A stretch of DNA of 64,000 nucleotides from Linanthus parryae (taxonomy: Eukaryota; Streptophyta; Magnoliopsida; Ericales; Polemoniaceae): the NCBI GenBank assembly GCA_023055425.1, contig JALGPY010000001.1, positions 139,649,368 to 139,713,367 on the forward strand, read 5' to 3'. The position numbers were made by a program, and so were the translations under genes. The notes under the pieces are model-generated. The model made no database searches. It saw only the letters and a list, made by a program, of their open reading frames with translations, and was not told where the DNA came from. Shown here one piece after another: positions 9,725-20,324 of the stretch (the first letter of the stretch is position 1; every line of letters starts with the position of its first letter).

Positions 9725-10449
9725 TAATGTGAAAAACCAATGAAATGAATTGTGTATTGCAAAAAGGATGTGGTCTGTAAGGGAAATATTTTACAGGGGT
9801 TGTTTTTTGTTGTCAAAAGTTTTAGAAATAGATCCTATCAGCTTGTTGGTAATTTGTTGAGCTGCCAAGCTACTACATTTCATGTCGTTTTATGTATGTA
9901 TATGGGGGAGCTTTGAAATGAAGTCTCGTACTCTCATTGTTTCTTCTGTTTCAGAAATAGCCTGCTTCTTTTCAGGATCTTTTTTCTTCTGCTACTAATC
10001 ATGTTACAATCTGTTTAAAGAGCCTTTGGGCCTGTATGGAACTTGGAAAGTGAGAAGCAAAAGTTTATAAAACCATGTCAAATCAATTAAGATGTTTGGG
10101 ATGGAAATAACAGAAAACAAACGGAAAAAGAGAGTTGGCAGAAAGTCGATATGAGAAAATATGAGAAGCGAACGGGAAATAATTTTCCACCCGAATCAGG
10201 TGGAAGATTTCTTCGGGATCTTCCAATTTCCGTCACACCTATTGATGGTCGGATTTGGTTCAAAGACTATTACTTCAGAATTTAGTATCTCTTCCCTTCT
10301 CTTCCCGTGGTGGTGGTTGTCGGCAAGATTGGTGGCGGAGGCGGTGGTGGGTGGTGGCCGTGTTCAGTGCTATTATATCAAATCTACCTCACGACAGTGA
10401 ACAAAAATGAAGAAACAAACAAGTTTAACGCGGTTCACTAGCACAAATA
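9725..10449. other. Flank downstream of the NLR tail
   Basis: AT-rich sequence directly after the LRR stop codon is probably the old 3' untranslated region and flank of the NLR gene. I see no other gene. From about 10,400 the sequence resembles the outer part of the Copia LTR also seen at 60,765-61,018. Confidence 0.45.
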
Positions 10450-10457
10450 CTAACTAC

Positions 10458-11046
10458 TAGGGGTGTAAGGAAAACCGAATAAACCGGTCAAACCGACCGA
10501 ACCAAACCGAAATCCTTGATTTTGGACGGGTTTTTTGGATGTTCGGTTTATGAATGGTTTAAATTTCACAAACCGGTCTAATCGGTTCGGTTTCTTGTTT
10601 GTAAAAATATCACACCGCACCAAACCGAACCGAACCGATATGTTCATAATTTATTTTTATTAAAATATATATTGCATAAAGTATATTAAGTAATCTAAAC
10701 ACATAGAACACAAGTAGATACATTCAATTAAAATTATCATATTAATCTTATTATTTTTTCATTTCTCTCCCATTCTGTCATAAACGATAGTCGTGCAAGT
10801 TTTTTTTTGCGTCTATTTAATCTGTTTCTCCCTTAAATTTGAAATTTGTTGACAATGCAATATTATAATACCCATTCGATAATGTTTATGCAAACCGACC
10901 GAACCGAACTGAATTTTTTGGTTTGGTTTGGTTCGGTTTATCCTTTCAAATGATTTGATTTAGTTACAAAATTAGTAAACCGATGTATTCGGTTTGGTTT
11001 ATTGGTTTCGCACAAACCGCACCAAACCGAACTGCTTACACCCCTA
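10458..11046. mobile_element. hAT MITE, copy 1
   Basis: The terminal inverted repeat is TAGGGGTGTAAG on both ends, with a perfect 8-bp target duplication CTAACTAC at 10,450-10,457 and 11,047-11,054. It is 589 bp, has no coding capacity, and is rich in CCGAACCG/CGGTTCGG blocks that can fold back. It sits in the LTR-like sequence of the Copia remnant. A close second copy is at 12,388-13,238. Confidence 0.92.
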
Positions 11047-11640
11047 CTAACTACATCACGGCGAAGAACGACATTTATTTATCAAGAATAACGATTACAC
11101 ACGACTGCATATGTCTCTAGGAACCCTAAAAGTCATTTTATAGTGCCCAAGTTCGCCCAAAACCGCCTTAAAGTAATAAGGAAACAACCCGGATTTTGCC
11201 CAGCCCCAACTAGGTCGTGCGACCTAGTCCAGAGGTCGTGCGACCTAGTTACAAAGATCGTGCGATCTACTTTCCCCCAAACTGCTGCAGCCTATTTTCT
11301 TTGTCTTCCTTTTTGCTTCTCCTTGGCCCTTGTTGTTGCTCTTTAGTAATTTCTTCACATTCAAGGCATCGATTCCAATAAACCTTCACCTTGACTTGAA
11401 TTTTCTCGCCAACAACAACTGCGCCTCTTCTTGTAAACAAAGCTTGCCTTCTCTGCACCCAATGTCTCTCGTCACAAAGATTCACTGGACCCCACCCGGT
11501 CCGACATGCGCTGAAGGGCCTCACTGGTTCAAGATGTTTAGCAATTTAAGACAATGCTGGAACTTGCTCTCCGGAACTGGCTTCGTGAACATATCTGCGG
11601 GGTTGTCAGGTGTCCCCACATTCTTTACCTTGATACTTCT
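11047..11640 (-). mobile_element. Copia LTR and 3' end remnant (element A)
   Basis: Bases 11,380-11,640 match 61,075-61,300 of the Copia element at the right end of the window, which lies between RNase H and the 3' LTR on the minus strand. The stretch to the left, with hAT MITE copy 1 inside it, should be the LTR, but the exact LTR ends cannot be read here. It contains the palindrome cluster at 11,211-11,268. Confidence 0.6.
11211..11268. repeat. Three spaced short palindromes
   Basis: AGGTCG-TG-CGACCT occurs at about 11,212-11,225 and 11,233-11,246, and AGATCG-TG-CGATCT at 11,255-11,268. Each is a perfect inverted repeat with a TG spacer. The third differs from the others at both mirrored positions, so pairing is preserved. 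Confidence 0.8.
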
Positions 11641-12387
11641 CACGTTTCTCAGAAAATGATACGTGACGTCGATGTGCTTTTGTTCTTTCATGATGAATTT
11701 GATATTTAGTCAAGCAAATCGCACTCAAGCTAGCACATTAGATTATCACGTGATCTTGAAGTAGACCTAGATCATTGATCATTCCTTTAACCCATATTGC
11801 CTCCTTTACTGCTTCTGTTAACGCCGTGTTCTCCACTTCCGTGGTAGACGAAGTCATCGCCGACTGTAGGGTAGCCTTCTAGCTCACAACATAACCTCCC
11901 AGAGTAAAGACATAGCCAGACATTGATCTCCTTCTATCGATATCACCTGCATAGTCCGATTCAGAGAACCCAGCAACCAAGATACTCTCATTAGCCCCAT
12001 AACATAGGCCAGTGTCTACCGTACCCTTAACGAACCTGAATATGCGCTTCACTACCGGCCAGTGCTCCCTACCTAGATGAGCCATAAACCGATTACCACA
12101 CTAACGGATAATGCTATGTCTGGTCGAATACAGACCATAGCATACATGAGGCTTCCAACTATGCTAGCATATGGAACCTTGAACATGTAGTCCTTCTCCT
12201 ACTCAGTCCGAATGGTGTACATTCTTAACTTGATGGTACTTGCCATAGGAGTATTTATAGCTTTAGATGATAACATTATGAATCTGCTCAGGATCTTCTT
12301 GATGTATCTCTGCTGTGACAAGAAAAGCTTATTCTTCTTCCTGTCCCTATAGATCTCAACTCCTACAATCTTCCGAGCAGCACCTAG

Positions 12388-13238
12388 TAGGGGTGTAAGG
12401 AAAACCGAATAAACCGGTCAAACCGACCGAACCAAACCGAAATCCTTGATTTTGGACGGGTTTTTTGGATGTTCGGTTTATGAATGGTTTAAATTTCACA
12501 AACCGGTCTAATCGGTTCGGTTTCTGGTTTGTAAAAATATCACACCACACCAAACCGAACCGAACCGATATGTTCATAATTTATTTTTAATAAAATATAT
12601 ATTGCATAAAGTATACTACCTCCGTTTCTTCTCTATCACACCATTTTGACTTTTTGACTCGTATCTGGGTCACTTTGACCGGGTGATTTGGATAGTAAAA
12701 CGATGTGATTTTTTGATGATTTTTTCACCCTGTTATAGATCAGCTTTTGCTCTACAACACCATCAAAAAATTATCTAAAAGTTTCATCATTTTGCTACAC
12801 AAATTATCGGGTCAAAGTGACCCAGTGAATAGTGACAAAAGTCAAACCGGTGTGATAGAGAAGAAACGGAGGTAGTATTAAATAATCTAAACACATAGAA
12901 CACAAGTAGATACATTCAATTAAAATCATCATATTAATCTTATTCTTTTTTCATTTCTCTCCCATTCTGTCATAAACGATAGTCGTGCAAGTTTTTTTTA
13001 CGTCTATTTAATCTGTTTCTCCCTTAAATTTGAAATTTGTTGACAATGCAATATTATAATACCCATTCGATAATGTTTATGCAAACCGACCGAACCGAAC
13101 CGAATTTTTTCGGTTTGGTTCGGTTCGGTTTATCCTTTCAAATGATTTGATTTAGTTACAAAATTAGTAAACCGATGTATTCGGTTTGGTTTATGGTTTT
13201 CGCACAAACCGCACCAAACCGAACTGCTTACACCCCTA
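12388..13238. mobile_element. hAT MITE, copy 2
   Basis: It has the same TAGGGGTGTAAG terminal inverted repeats as copy 1 and a different perfect 8-bp target duplication, GCACCTAG, at 12,380-12,387 and 13,239-13,246. It is 851 bp because a 260-bp Stowaway MITE plus its TA duplication is nested inside. Without that, it is nearly the same length as copy 1 and closely similar throughout. Confidence 0.93.
12616..12875. mobile_element. Stowaway-like (Tc1/mariner) MITE
   Basis: A perfect terminal inverted repeat of about 27 bp begins CTACCTCCGTTTCTTC, flanked by TA on both sides (12,614-12,615 and 12,876-12,877). The interior also folds back, with GGTCACTTTGACC opposite its complement. Copy 1 of the host MITE provides the empty site with a single TA. 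It has no coding capacity. Confidence 0.93.
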
Positions 13239-13612
13239 GCACCTAGATTCGTCATCACGGATTCCGCACTGAGAGAGTTATTTAACTTATGAATGTCCTC
13301 CATATTTGAGTTGCAATAAGAATATCATCTACATAAAGAACTAGGTAGATACACGACTCACCTTGCAAAAGTTTGTGATACACACATCAATCATACTCTC
13401 ACTTCTGGTATCAATCTTCAACAATATGCTGTGAAACCTCTTGTACCATTGCCTTGTAGACTGCTTAAGTCCGTAGAGAGATCTTTTCAACTTGTACACA
13501 TAGTCTTCTTTCATGAACTTGGAATCCTTCTGGTTGTCTCATTTATATCTTCTCTTCCAACTCCCCGTGTAAGAAAGTTGTTTTCACATCCAGTTGTTCA
13601 AACTCTAAGTGT

Positions 13613-15740
13613 AACACCCTAAAATTTTATAAGGAGTAAAGTTGTAATAAATTTAAACCTTGAGCTGCTTATGTGAATTTCTTGTTAAGTTGTAATAAAT
13701 TAAAACCTTGAGATGCTTATGTGAATTTCTTGTTCAGCAATGTTTCTGACACTTACAAGGTAGGGAATCTTTGAATTGTGAGTACAAACTGGGGCAACTG
13801 TGCAAATACTAAAAAAACTGAGACTTAATGGTAATTTCATACAAATTGAATTTTGGCTGAAAGTGGGTCAATTTGAGAACTAAAGAAATTATGGGGCACT
13901 GATAGAATAATCTTAGATGTTGGAGCCAAATGAAAATTCTGAAAAATACCCAAACCTTCTTTATTAATGTTTTAGCCATAAACTTTACGTAAACTACAAA
14001 ACAACCCCCCAATGCCCCGTGGCCACTTGTGACTCTCCCTCTTGCCACCTCAGCTGTGAGGTGGCATTTCCACCTCCACCTTCCCCACATTCTGCTGGTA
14101 TGACAATTTTTATCACCAACATCATCATCTTCCTTCCTCTTATCCAAAACCACCACAACACCATCACCATCAAAACACCACCAACACTCCACCTCGGCCA
14201 AAACTGCTACTAACCTTGGACCACCTCCGAATGGAGAACAAAAATCCAACATAAATTTGTGAATCCATTACACAGGGAAAGAGGAAATCGAGAATTGGAG
14301 GTGAGGAACCCTAGCTGTAAATCATCTAATTCTCTTTCGGTCTGTTTGGATAGCGTTGGATTTGGGGGTGGATTTGGATTTGGGATGATTTCAAGTGAAA
14401 TCCAACGTTTGTATATATTTTAGGGCCTGTATTTGATTTGAAACAAATCCAAACCCCTAAATCGTTCGTGAATAATTTGAAATTTCAACACAGTAGGTGT
14501 CATTTGAAATCCAGCGAGGCCACCATAGGTAAAGAAGCCTAGTTATAATAATGCAAAAGAAGTGTGTGCAATATGGGTGGATTCTGCGTTTGTGCGCCGT
14601 GGCTACGTTAACTTCTTCGTTTCTTGTTGTTTTTAAAACATTCTTTCATAATCATGATCCTCAGAGCCTGTAGAGTGCACCTAGACCCTGAAAACATGAT
14701 CAGAGCTGGTTTTGGTTAGTTTTTGATCTGTTTCTCTTGAAGTTTTCCCGGCGGGTTTAAGGCCCTGTAAACACTGCAAAATATCCTTCGTTGCTTCATG
14801 ACTTTAAGAAAGGTCTGATCCTGGTTGTACCCTGCACAACACTCTACAAATTTCATGTTTGAAGGATTTAATCAATTTGGACTTTAAATCCTCCCCAAAC
14901 TTGACTGCACGTCGTTGTTGTGCAGTGAAGAACAACCTGCAAATATTTTCTTGCCAACTTCAATTCTATATATCTCACTCAATCCTTGAGCTTTACTGCT
15001 GGTTTTTGATTCTCCATGTTCCTGGAACCTAAGGCTACCGGTTCCATAAGGTTTTGAGGGATCAAGTCTTCCTAGCAGTGTTAGATTAAGGCTCAAAGCC
15101 ATTGGGTTCGATACCCAGTCCTGTGCTGGTAACTCTCACTAAGTGCCGAGGCATGAACTACTTACTTGCTCACACTCATAACTACCCAATTCTCTTTGTC
15201 TTCTGCAAACTACATAATCCAAATGTTGGAAGAAGCTATCAACTTTCAGATTTACAATCATCGGTTGACATAAAGTTCAATACCAAAACTTCAATCATCA
15301 GTTTACATGAAGTTCAATGCCAAAACTACCGTGTAACCCATACAACACATCTTCTAAAATAATTAGTATCCAACTCAGTCACTACATGTGTTTTAATGTT
15401 AATTATCTGAACAAAATTTGAATAAAAACATGTCTATGATCAACTGCCTACTCCTAGAAATAATCAGGAAGGATCAACCAGTTTACAAACAGAAAATGTT
15501 GTCCGGTGTTTCATACCAAACATGTTTTTCATACCAAACATGTTTTTCATTCTGAGTTGATACCAAACATGTTTTTGATAGAAAAAAAAACTATGTTCTC
15601 GAACAAAACGATCTCAAAACAGGGCCTCCAAAAGGCACTAACCTTCTAGGCTTCTTCCACTACTTCTCATCCCAAATTGACTTAACATCTGTTCAGAAAT
15701 AAAACTGAGAGTTCACTATTTGTCTCAAAATTAAAAGTGC
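13613..15740. other. Unassigned sequence with small tandem repeats
   Basis: No recognisable gene. The left edge, TGTAACACCCTAAAATTTT at about 13,611, looks like the first bases of a Ty3 LTR, but no second copy is present. At 13,641-13,736 a unit of about 48 bp beginning GTTGTAATAAATT is duplicated in tandem. At about 15,511-15,580 a motif ATACCAAACATGTTTTT occurs three times. The open frames here (13,809-14,252 minus; 14,884-15,102 minus) have no recognisable domain or repeat support. Confidence 0.45.
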
Positions 15741-15749
15741 ACGGGTATT

Positions 15750-15960
15750 TTTCTATGAAATTGGAAGTGTTGGAGTTAGTGTCATTTTTCCTAATTACTT
15801 CCTTACAATATTGGCTCCAGATGCAGCTATTTTGTTCTTTTATGTGTTGTTACTGGGTTCCATCTTTCCTAACCCAATTCTCAGCTACATTGTTCGTGAA
15901 TCTTTAAAGGATCGTGCTGAAGTTAATTTACACCCATTTCATGGTTGTATCTATAATTAA
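15750..15960 (+). other. Conserved hydrophobic reading frame (exon-like), copy B
   Basis: Counterpart of 428-643, open to TAA at 15,958-15,960. The peptide is nearly the same (for example VSVIFPNYFLTILAPDAA is identical in both). No start codon lies in the shared part. Family not recognised. Confidence 0.4.
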
Positions 15961-16639
15961 TGACAGTGAGCAATCGATGGATGTGAATGATTTACTTTGA
16001 GAAACGACATGTATATTAGGATGCTAGCTAGGAGATTGGATTTGTATCCCACGGTTGTTCTTATTTACTGTCTCCACCAATTCTAACCCCTAGCATTTTA
16101 AACTGATTCACGCAATTGAAGTTACGATAGTAACTGCTTTCCCTTTAACATTGTGATGTGATTACTGACCAAATTTCACGTCTAGTACTATATGTTATCT
16201 CGTCAATATTTACATAGATTTTTGCCTTCGGTAAAATAATATTGTGACATCTTCCCTTGGTGTTGTAGCTCCATGAGCCTGGCAGCAGGGTCTCCTTTAC
16301 ATCATGCAATTTTCAACTTCCTTAGCCAAAGCTTCTCGTGATATCACCAAAGTGAGCGAGCGTTATGTTGTACAACAAGGTCACATAATCACAAAAGATG
16401 CTCGAGCAGGAGTTTTCTCTCGAGTTTATTGTACTGCTTTATTTCTACTCTGCCTGCCCCAATTTCTGTGTCGGGGTGGACTTTTCACGAAGATTAATGA
16501 CGTGCTTTTGACTTGTTATTAATGACGTGCTTTTGACTTGTTATTTTTTTTTGTCCAAAGATATAAATTCAAATAGAAATCTTACCAAACTTTCACATCT
16601 TACATCACTTTTTGCTAGTTCTTCCACTATTTCATCCCT

Positions 16640-17597
16640 ACAAATAGAACTATCATACTCACCATTAACAAGTTAAACTATATTATCTGCTAAACCGTTA
16701 CTTTTTATGGGCACCCATCAATGAGTGTACACTTTCCCCGAACATAACTGAACAATATTGATTAGACAATACCACTTTCCTTCTTAAATGTCTTTCTTTG
16801 GACTGCATCAATCAGGCCTTGATAATCACCTTCAAAACAAATAATTGATTCTGAATTCCATTCATGTGATTTCCAAATAGCTAGTCTGAGAGCTAAGTCT
16901 CTGCGTTGAATGAAGAAGCTGCATTCTCAGAGCTCCACCGCCATTTGACAACTTTTTCAGTATCGTTTCCGATTATCCAACTCAAATGAGCTAGTTTGTC
17001 AAAATATTCCAACCTGCATCATAATTGTATTTCACCGATCCATCTTGAGGAGGACACCGTGAAGTGTCTGAAGGTCTACCTTTCTTGCCATCTTTTGTGG
17101 ATATCGGATGATTTCTGGGCTAGTAGGCTTCCACAATGCCTCAATCTAACTATAGTATTTTTGGGATCTCATTAACACAGTGCAGGGATTAATTGGAGTT
17201 TTATTGAACAAATAAGCATTTATGGTGGTCCTATTGTGCCAGCAACATGTCACTATTAATTGAGTTGTACTTTTCTCCTTCGTGTGCTGGACACTCTGCT
17301 CCACGAGGTCTGCTAGTCATTGCTTGAAAGAGCCACATTGTTTCTTGCATTTGCCAATTATCGTACCTTGCTTTTGTCCAGCTGCATTCCCAAAAAAAAC
17401 TCCATGTTTTCTGGACTATCTAGACAGATGGTAGGACATAAACTTGAATGAGAGCAGTTCCTTTTAGCCAAGTTGCCATTAAATGCAATGGCATTGTTGC
17501 TAACTCTCCACCAGAAGTAGTTAATCTTGGCATACAATTGATTAGTCCATATTGCTTTCCAATACTATGGGCTAAATTGAAAGGAGGAGGGTTTTTC

Positions 17598-17600
<3 letters not shown>
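16640..17600 (-). pseudogene. L1-type LINE ORF2 C-terminal remnant (zf-RVT and RNase H), copy B
   Basis: Read on the minus strand from about 17,560, AKINYFWWRVSNNAIAFNG resembles the zinc-binding reverse-transcriptase domain (zf-RVT) of plant LINEs. It is followed downstream by the RVT_3 RNase H pieces that are also found in copy A. Frameshifts and stops are frequent. On the far side (17,597-17,632) there is a T-run followed by a GT microsatellite. Only the 3' half of the element is visible. Confidence 0.7.
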
Positions 17601-17630
<30 letters not shown>

Positions 17631-17634
17631 TGTC
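17597..17634. repeat. Poly-T/(GT)n microsatellite
   Basis: A run of about 20 T is followed by about nine GT units. It causes spurious reading frames on both strands. Copy A has a shorter CT/T-rich version at about 1,955-1,975. Confidence 0.9.
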
Positions 17635-18992
17635 TTTGAGGTGCTTCCAATCTTTAGGTGTTCACAAGCTGCTTTAGTTCCTGATTTACTGTCAATAGAA
17701 ACTAGTTGTATCTTGTTTAAGAACTGTCAATGCACATTTTTCTTTTTACTGTAATAGCATGTCTCAATAAAAATACTGAAAGTTTCAATTCTTATATGTT
17801 ATGTAAAATTTCTTTGATATCATCGATGAAGTAGAATGATATTAAAGGAAACTGAGCGGGGACCTTCATTACTTGCTATGACACGAGTGATTACGAGACT
17901 CTGTAACAAGTGTTGGGTTATTCAAGAGTGCTCAACTCTGTATCTTCTATGAGTGTATGTATTCATCCACTCAACATGACCGGATAAAAATAATGTGAAA
18001 TGCTAAGGGTGTTCGTAATCATTCTTTGAACATGACGACATGCGATAAGTCTTCGTTTTGCTAATGTGCCTCATTCTTGCTAACGTGAACTTATGTTTTA
18101 GTCAACAAAAGGAGAGGAATGGATTGAATTTTAGTTACCTTTTTCCAACCATAGAATTGTGAAATTGGAGGAAACTAAATCAACACTCGAATATTTTAAG
18201 TTTATTTCTTACGGACTTTTTAGATGCTAACTAGTTGCAGTTAAAATACGGACTCGAGAAATTGGTATGGTTTACGTGGTCATTTTGTTTACAATGTCAT
18301 TATTAGTCTCCGCACATTAAATTGTTATACATGTTATGCTTACTTGATGAATGGTTTACGTAGTCAATTTATTTACAGTCAATATTAGTCTTCTCACATT
18401 ACATGGTTATACTTCTTTAACTTACTATTTTTTAAGGAATGCAATTCAGAATTAGAAATACTACCAAGCAAAGTAGGGTCATACAAAACTATTATCATGC
18501 AACCAACACCCTTCATGGGTGCCATCTTTAGCTTACTTGATGAATTCAATAAAGGTGCATCAATTTATTAAAACGGCCAGAACTGCACTCTGTGTTATCA
18601 ATGTTTTGACTTTTGTTACAGTTTAATACACAATTTTTTACACGTCTGATACTTACATTTTGTTTTGTTGCAAATTTAGTACACAATGATAATTATGCTC
18701 TCAAAATTTCTTAGTCTTGCCAACAACTGTTTATTAAGCTTTATACTCACAATCTAGATCACCTAAGAATCCAAGGAGGGGGCATCGCTCCCGCTCTCAA
18801 TCCTCGCTCCAACGTTTTCCGCTCGAATTCGCTTATAATTCCCGTTCTTAAAACTTTACATCACACTTTTGCCGACGCTCTGTACTTTATCATTAATTAG
18901 CCCCAATACTAAGATGTCAAGTCTATTGGAAACTAAGTGAGACGGAAATCTAAACTAATTGACATACTCATCCATTTACTGAGGTAGCCTGT

Positions 18993-19601
18993 TGTGCACA
19001 AGAGATTCCGGCGGGGAGACCTCCGTGTACACCGTATGTATAGGATCAGAGATCGCACAGGAAGAGTGGGGTTGTGTGTAGGGAGAGAGTAAGGCAGTAG
19101 CAATGTCTGAGAGAGAGACAGATGTTTGGCAGAGCTTCCGCGTATGGCAAGTGTGTTCTCCTTTGTATGGAAAGGTTAACGTCCTATATATAGCAGAGAA
19201 CGTGACCGTTGTAGTGTGGTTAATGCGCCCAGTAATGGCGGCTTAATTAGCTTAACCATAACGGCACGTTCGTCCGAGTATATAGGGAGCACGTGGTGCG
19301 CGAATACCGGAACCGTTACGAGGTTGACCGGATTGACCGGGTTTATGGAGCTCGTGCCATAAATCTCTCAAAGCAGTTACTAAAGGTCGCGTGCGGGCTG
19401 GGCTCGCACGCGACAGGGCTTACTCTAGCCTCCAAACCACTAAGTCCCTACAAGTCCCGTGCGGTGGTATGCGAGGGCTCTGTCTCGCAGCCCCCACATG
19501 GATCAGCTCGGCTGGTGATCCAATGTGTGTGGAGCACAATATGGTGTGCTGGATGGTTGCCACGTGGCCAAGATCTGTCAGCTCAGAAAGCACTATCTAC
19601 A
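18993..19601 (-). repeat. 3' LTR of outer Tat element
   Basis: 609 bp, TGTGCACA at the left and ATCTACA at the right, so TG...CA on either strand. It matches the other LTRs of the family at 24,727-25,351, 39,619-40,236 and 55,416-55,992 plus 59,786-59,835. It lacks 8 bp and 10 bp present in its partner LTR. Confidence 0.95.
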
Positions 19602-19615
19602 TTAGCCCCCTTTCT
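19602..19615 (-). other. Polypurine tract of outer Tat element
   Basis: On the minus strand AGAAAGGGGGCTAA lies directly before the 3' LTR, the position where plus-strand DNA synthesis is primed. The identical sequence is at 39,605-39,618 in the inner element. Confidence 0.85.
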
Positions 19616-20324
19616 GCGCGTGAAGACTCATAGCTGTATAGACTTCCATGCGCAGAAACCAACATACGCGTCGTCGCCACGCACCAATTCAAATACGGGT
19701 AAGTTCAGCCCCCGTGCGTGCCATTATTACCTAAAACCCCTAGAGTCGTGCCGTCTGGCTTTTAGGGTTTTAGGCGTGACGTCAGCTTGTCCTGTGATTG
19801 CGCGATTCGACGGTGACGGTTGCGATTCGACTACTGAAAGGACGCAACCCTTCATTATTTTTGGATAAATACTTTGTATCCTTCACTGTTGCAAAGCATC
19901 ACTTCTTTCTTTTAAAGTGAATGGTACCCGGAGATCTTCGATAGCAGATTCTAATAATCAATCACCAGTTCAGAACTGCAAATCGTCTTCTTCAGTTGTG
20001 CATATCCAAGCAGGCTTCGAAAAAACAAGGTTGGCCTTGTTCAATTCCGCTTTAAAATACCAGTGTATGCTTTGGACTGTGTTGGATCTGCAAACTCATA
20101 AAACTTGTGAAGAAGCTTTGATCTTTGAACCCACTTTGGCTTTAATCCTTCGATAATAAAAACTTCGGATGTGGGGTTTTGAAATTGCTGATAATGCAAC
20201 CCTCTAATTTCTGAAATTGATACCAGAAACTGTTCATCTTTCTTTCCCATAGACCTTGAATCTCGAAAATTCAAACTGAAGTGTAGCACCTTTCTCCCCC
20301 TTTTTTTCTTGCTCTTCCGCAGGA
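19616..20324 (+). promoter_or_regulatory. Upstream region of the antisense gene (outer copy)
   Basis: About 700 bp between the polypurine tract and the ATG at 20,325, conserved in the inner copy (38,932-39,604). A TATA-like GATAAATA at 19,864-19,871 is also kept in the inner copy (39,350-39,357), about 420-455 bp before the ATG. If it is used, the mRNA has a leader of about 400 bases. No conserved ORF is present. Transcription from here is inferred and not shown. Confidence 0.4.

Larger units (their letters stand above)
11640..13612 (-). pseudogene. Ty1/copia pol remnant (element A), split by a MITE
   Basis: The minus strand encodes Copia RT and RNase H in pieces. AHLGREHWPVVKRIFRFVKGT and SDYAGDIDRRRSMSGYVFTLGG come from the RNase H region at 11,879-12,085. 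RT sequence continues to 12,379, is interrupted by hAT MITE copy 2 (12,388-13,238), and resumes at 13,247 with the VDDILIA catalytic motif on the other side. It ends abruptly at about 13,612, equivalent to about 62,430 in the right-hand Copia element. Many stops and frameshifts are present. The two copies are clearly the same family. Confidence 0.85.
15741..18988. repeat. Duplicated block, copy B (left half)
   Basis: Collinear with 425-3,240 of copy A, and continuing to the target site of the outer Tat element. The right half resumes after 59,840. The junction with the retrotransposon is exact, with target duplication CCTGT at 18,988-18,992. From about 18,740 to 18,988 I see no coding content. 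Confidence 0.8.

Noticed and set aside
13809..14252. 147-codon minus-strand frame
   Set aside because: Low complexity, no recognisable domain and no homologous copy in the window.
13611..15740. Complete Ty3 LTR starting TGTAACACCCT
   Set aside because: Only the first bases look like an LTR; no second copy, clear end or target duplication was found.
17420..17650. Small frames with poly-Lys or poly-Phe
   Set aside because: Translation of the poly-T/GT microsatellite.
19293..19868. 191-codon frame across the LTR and polypurine tract
   Set aside because: It runs through LTR, PPT and flank and is broken in the other LTR copies; no domain.
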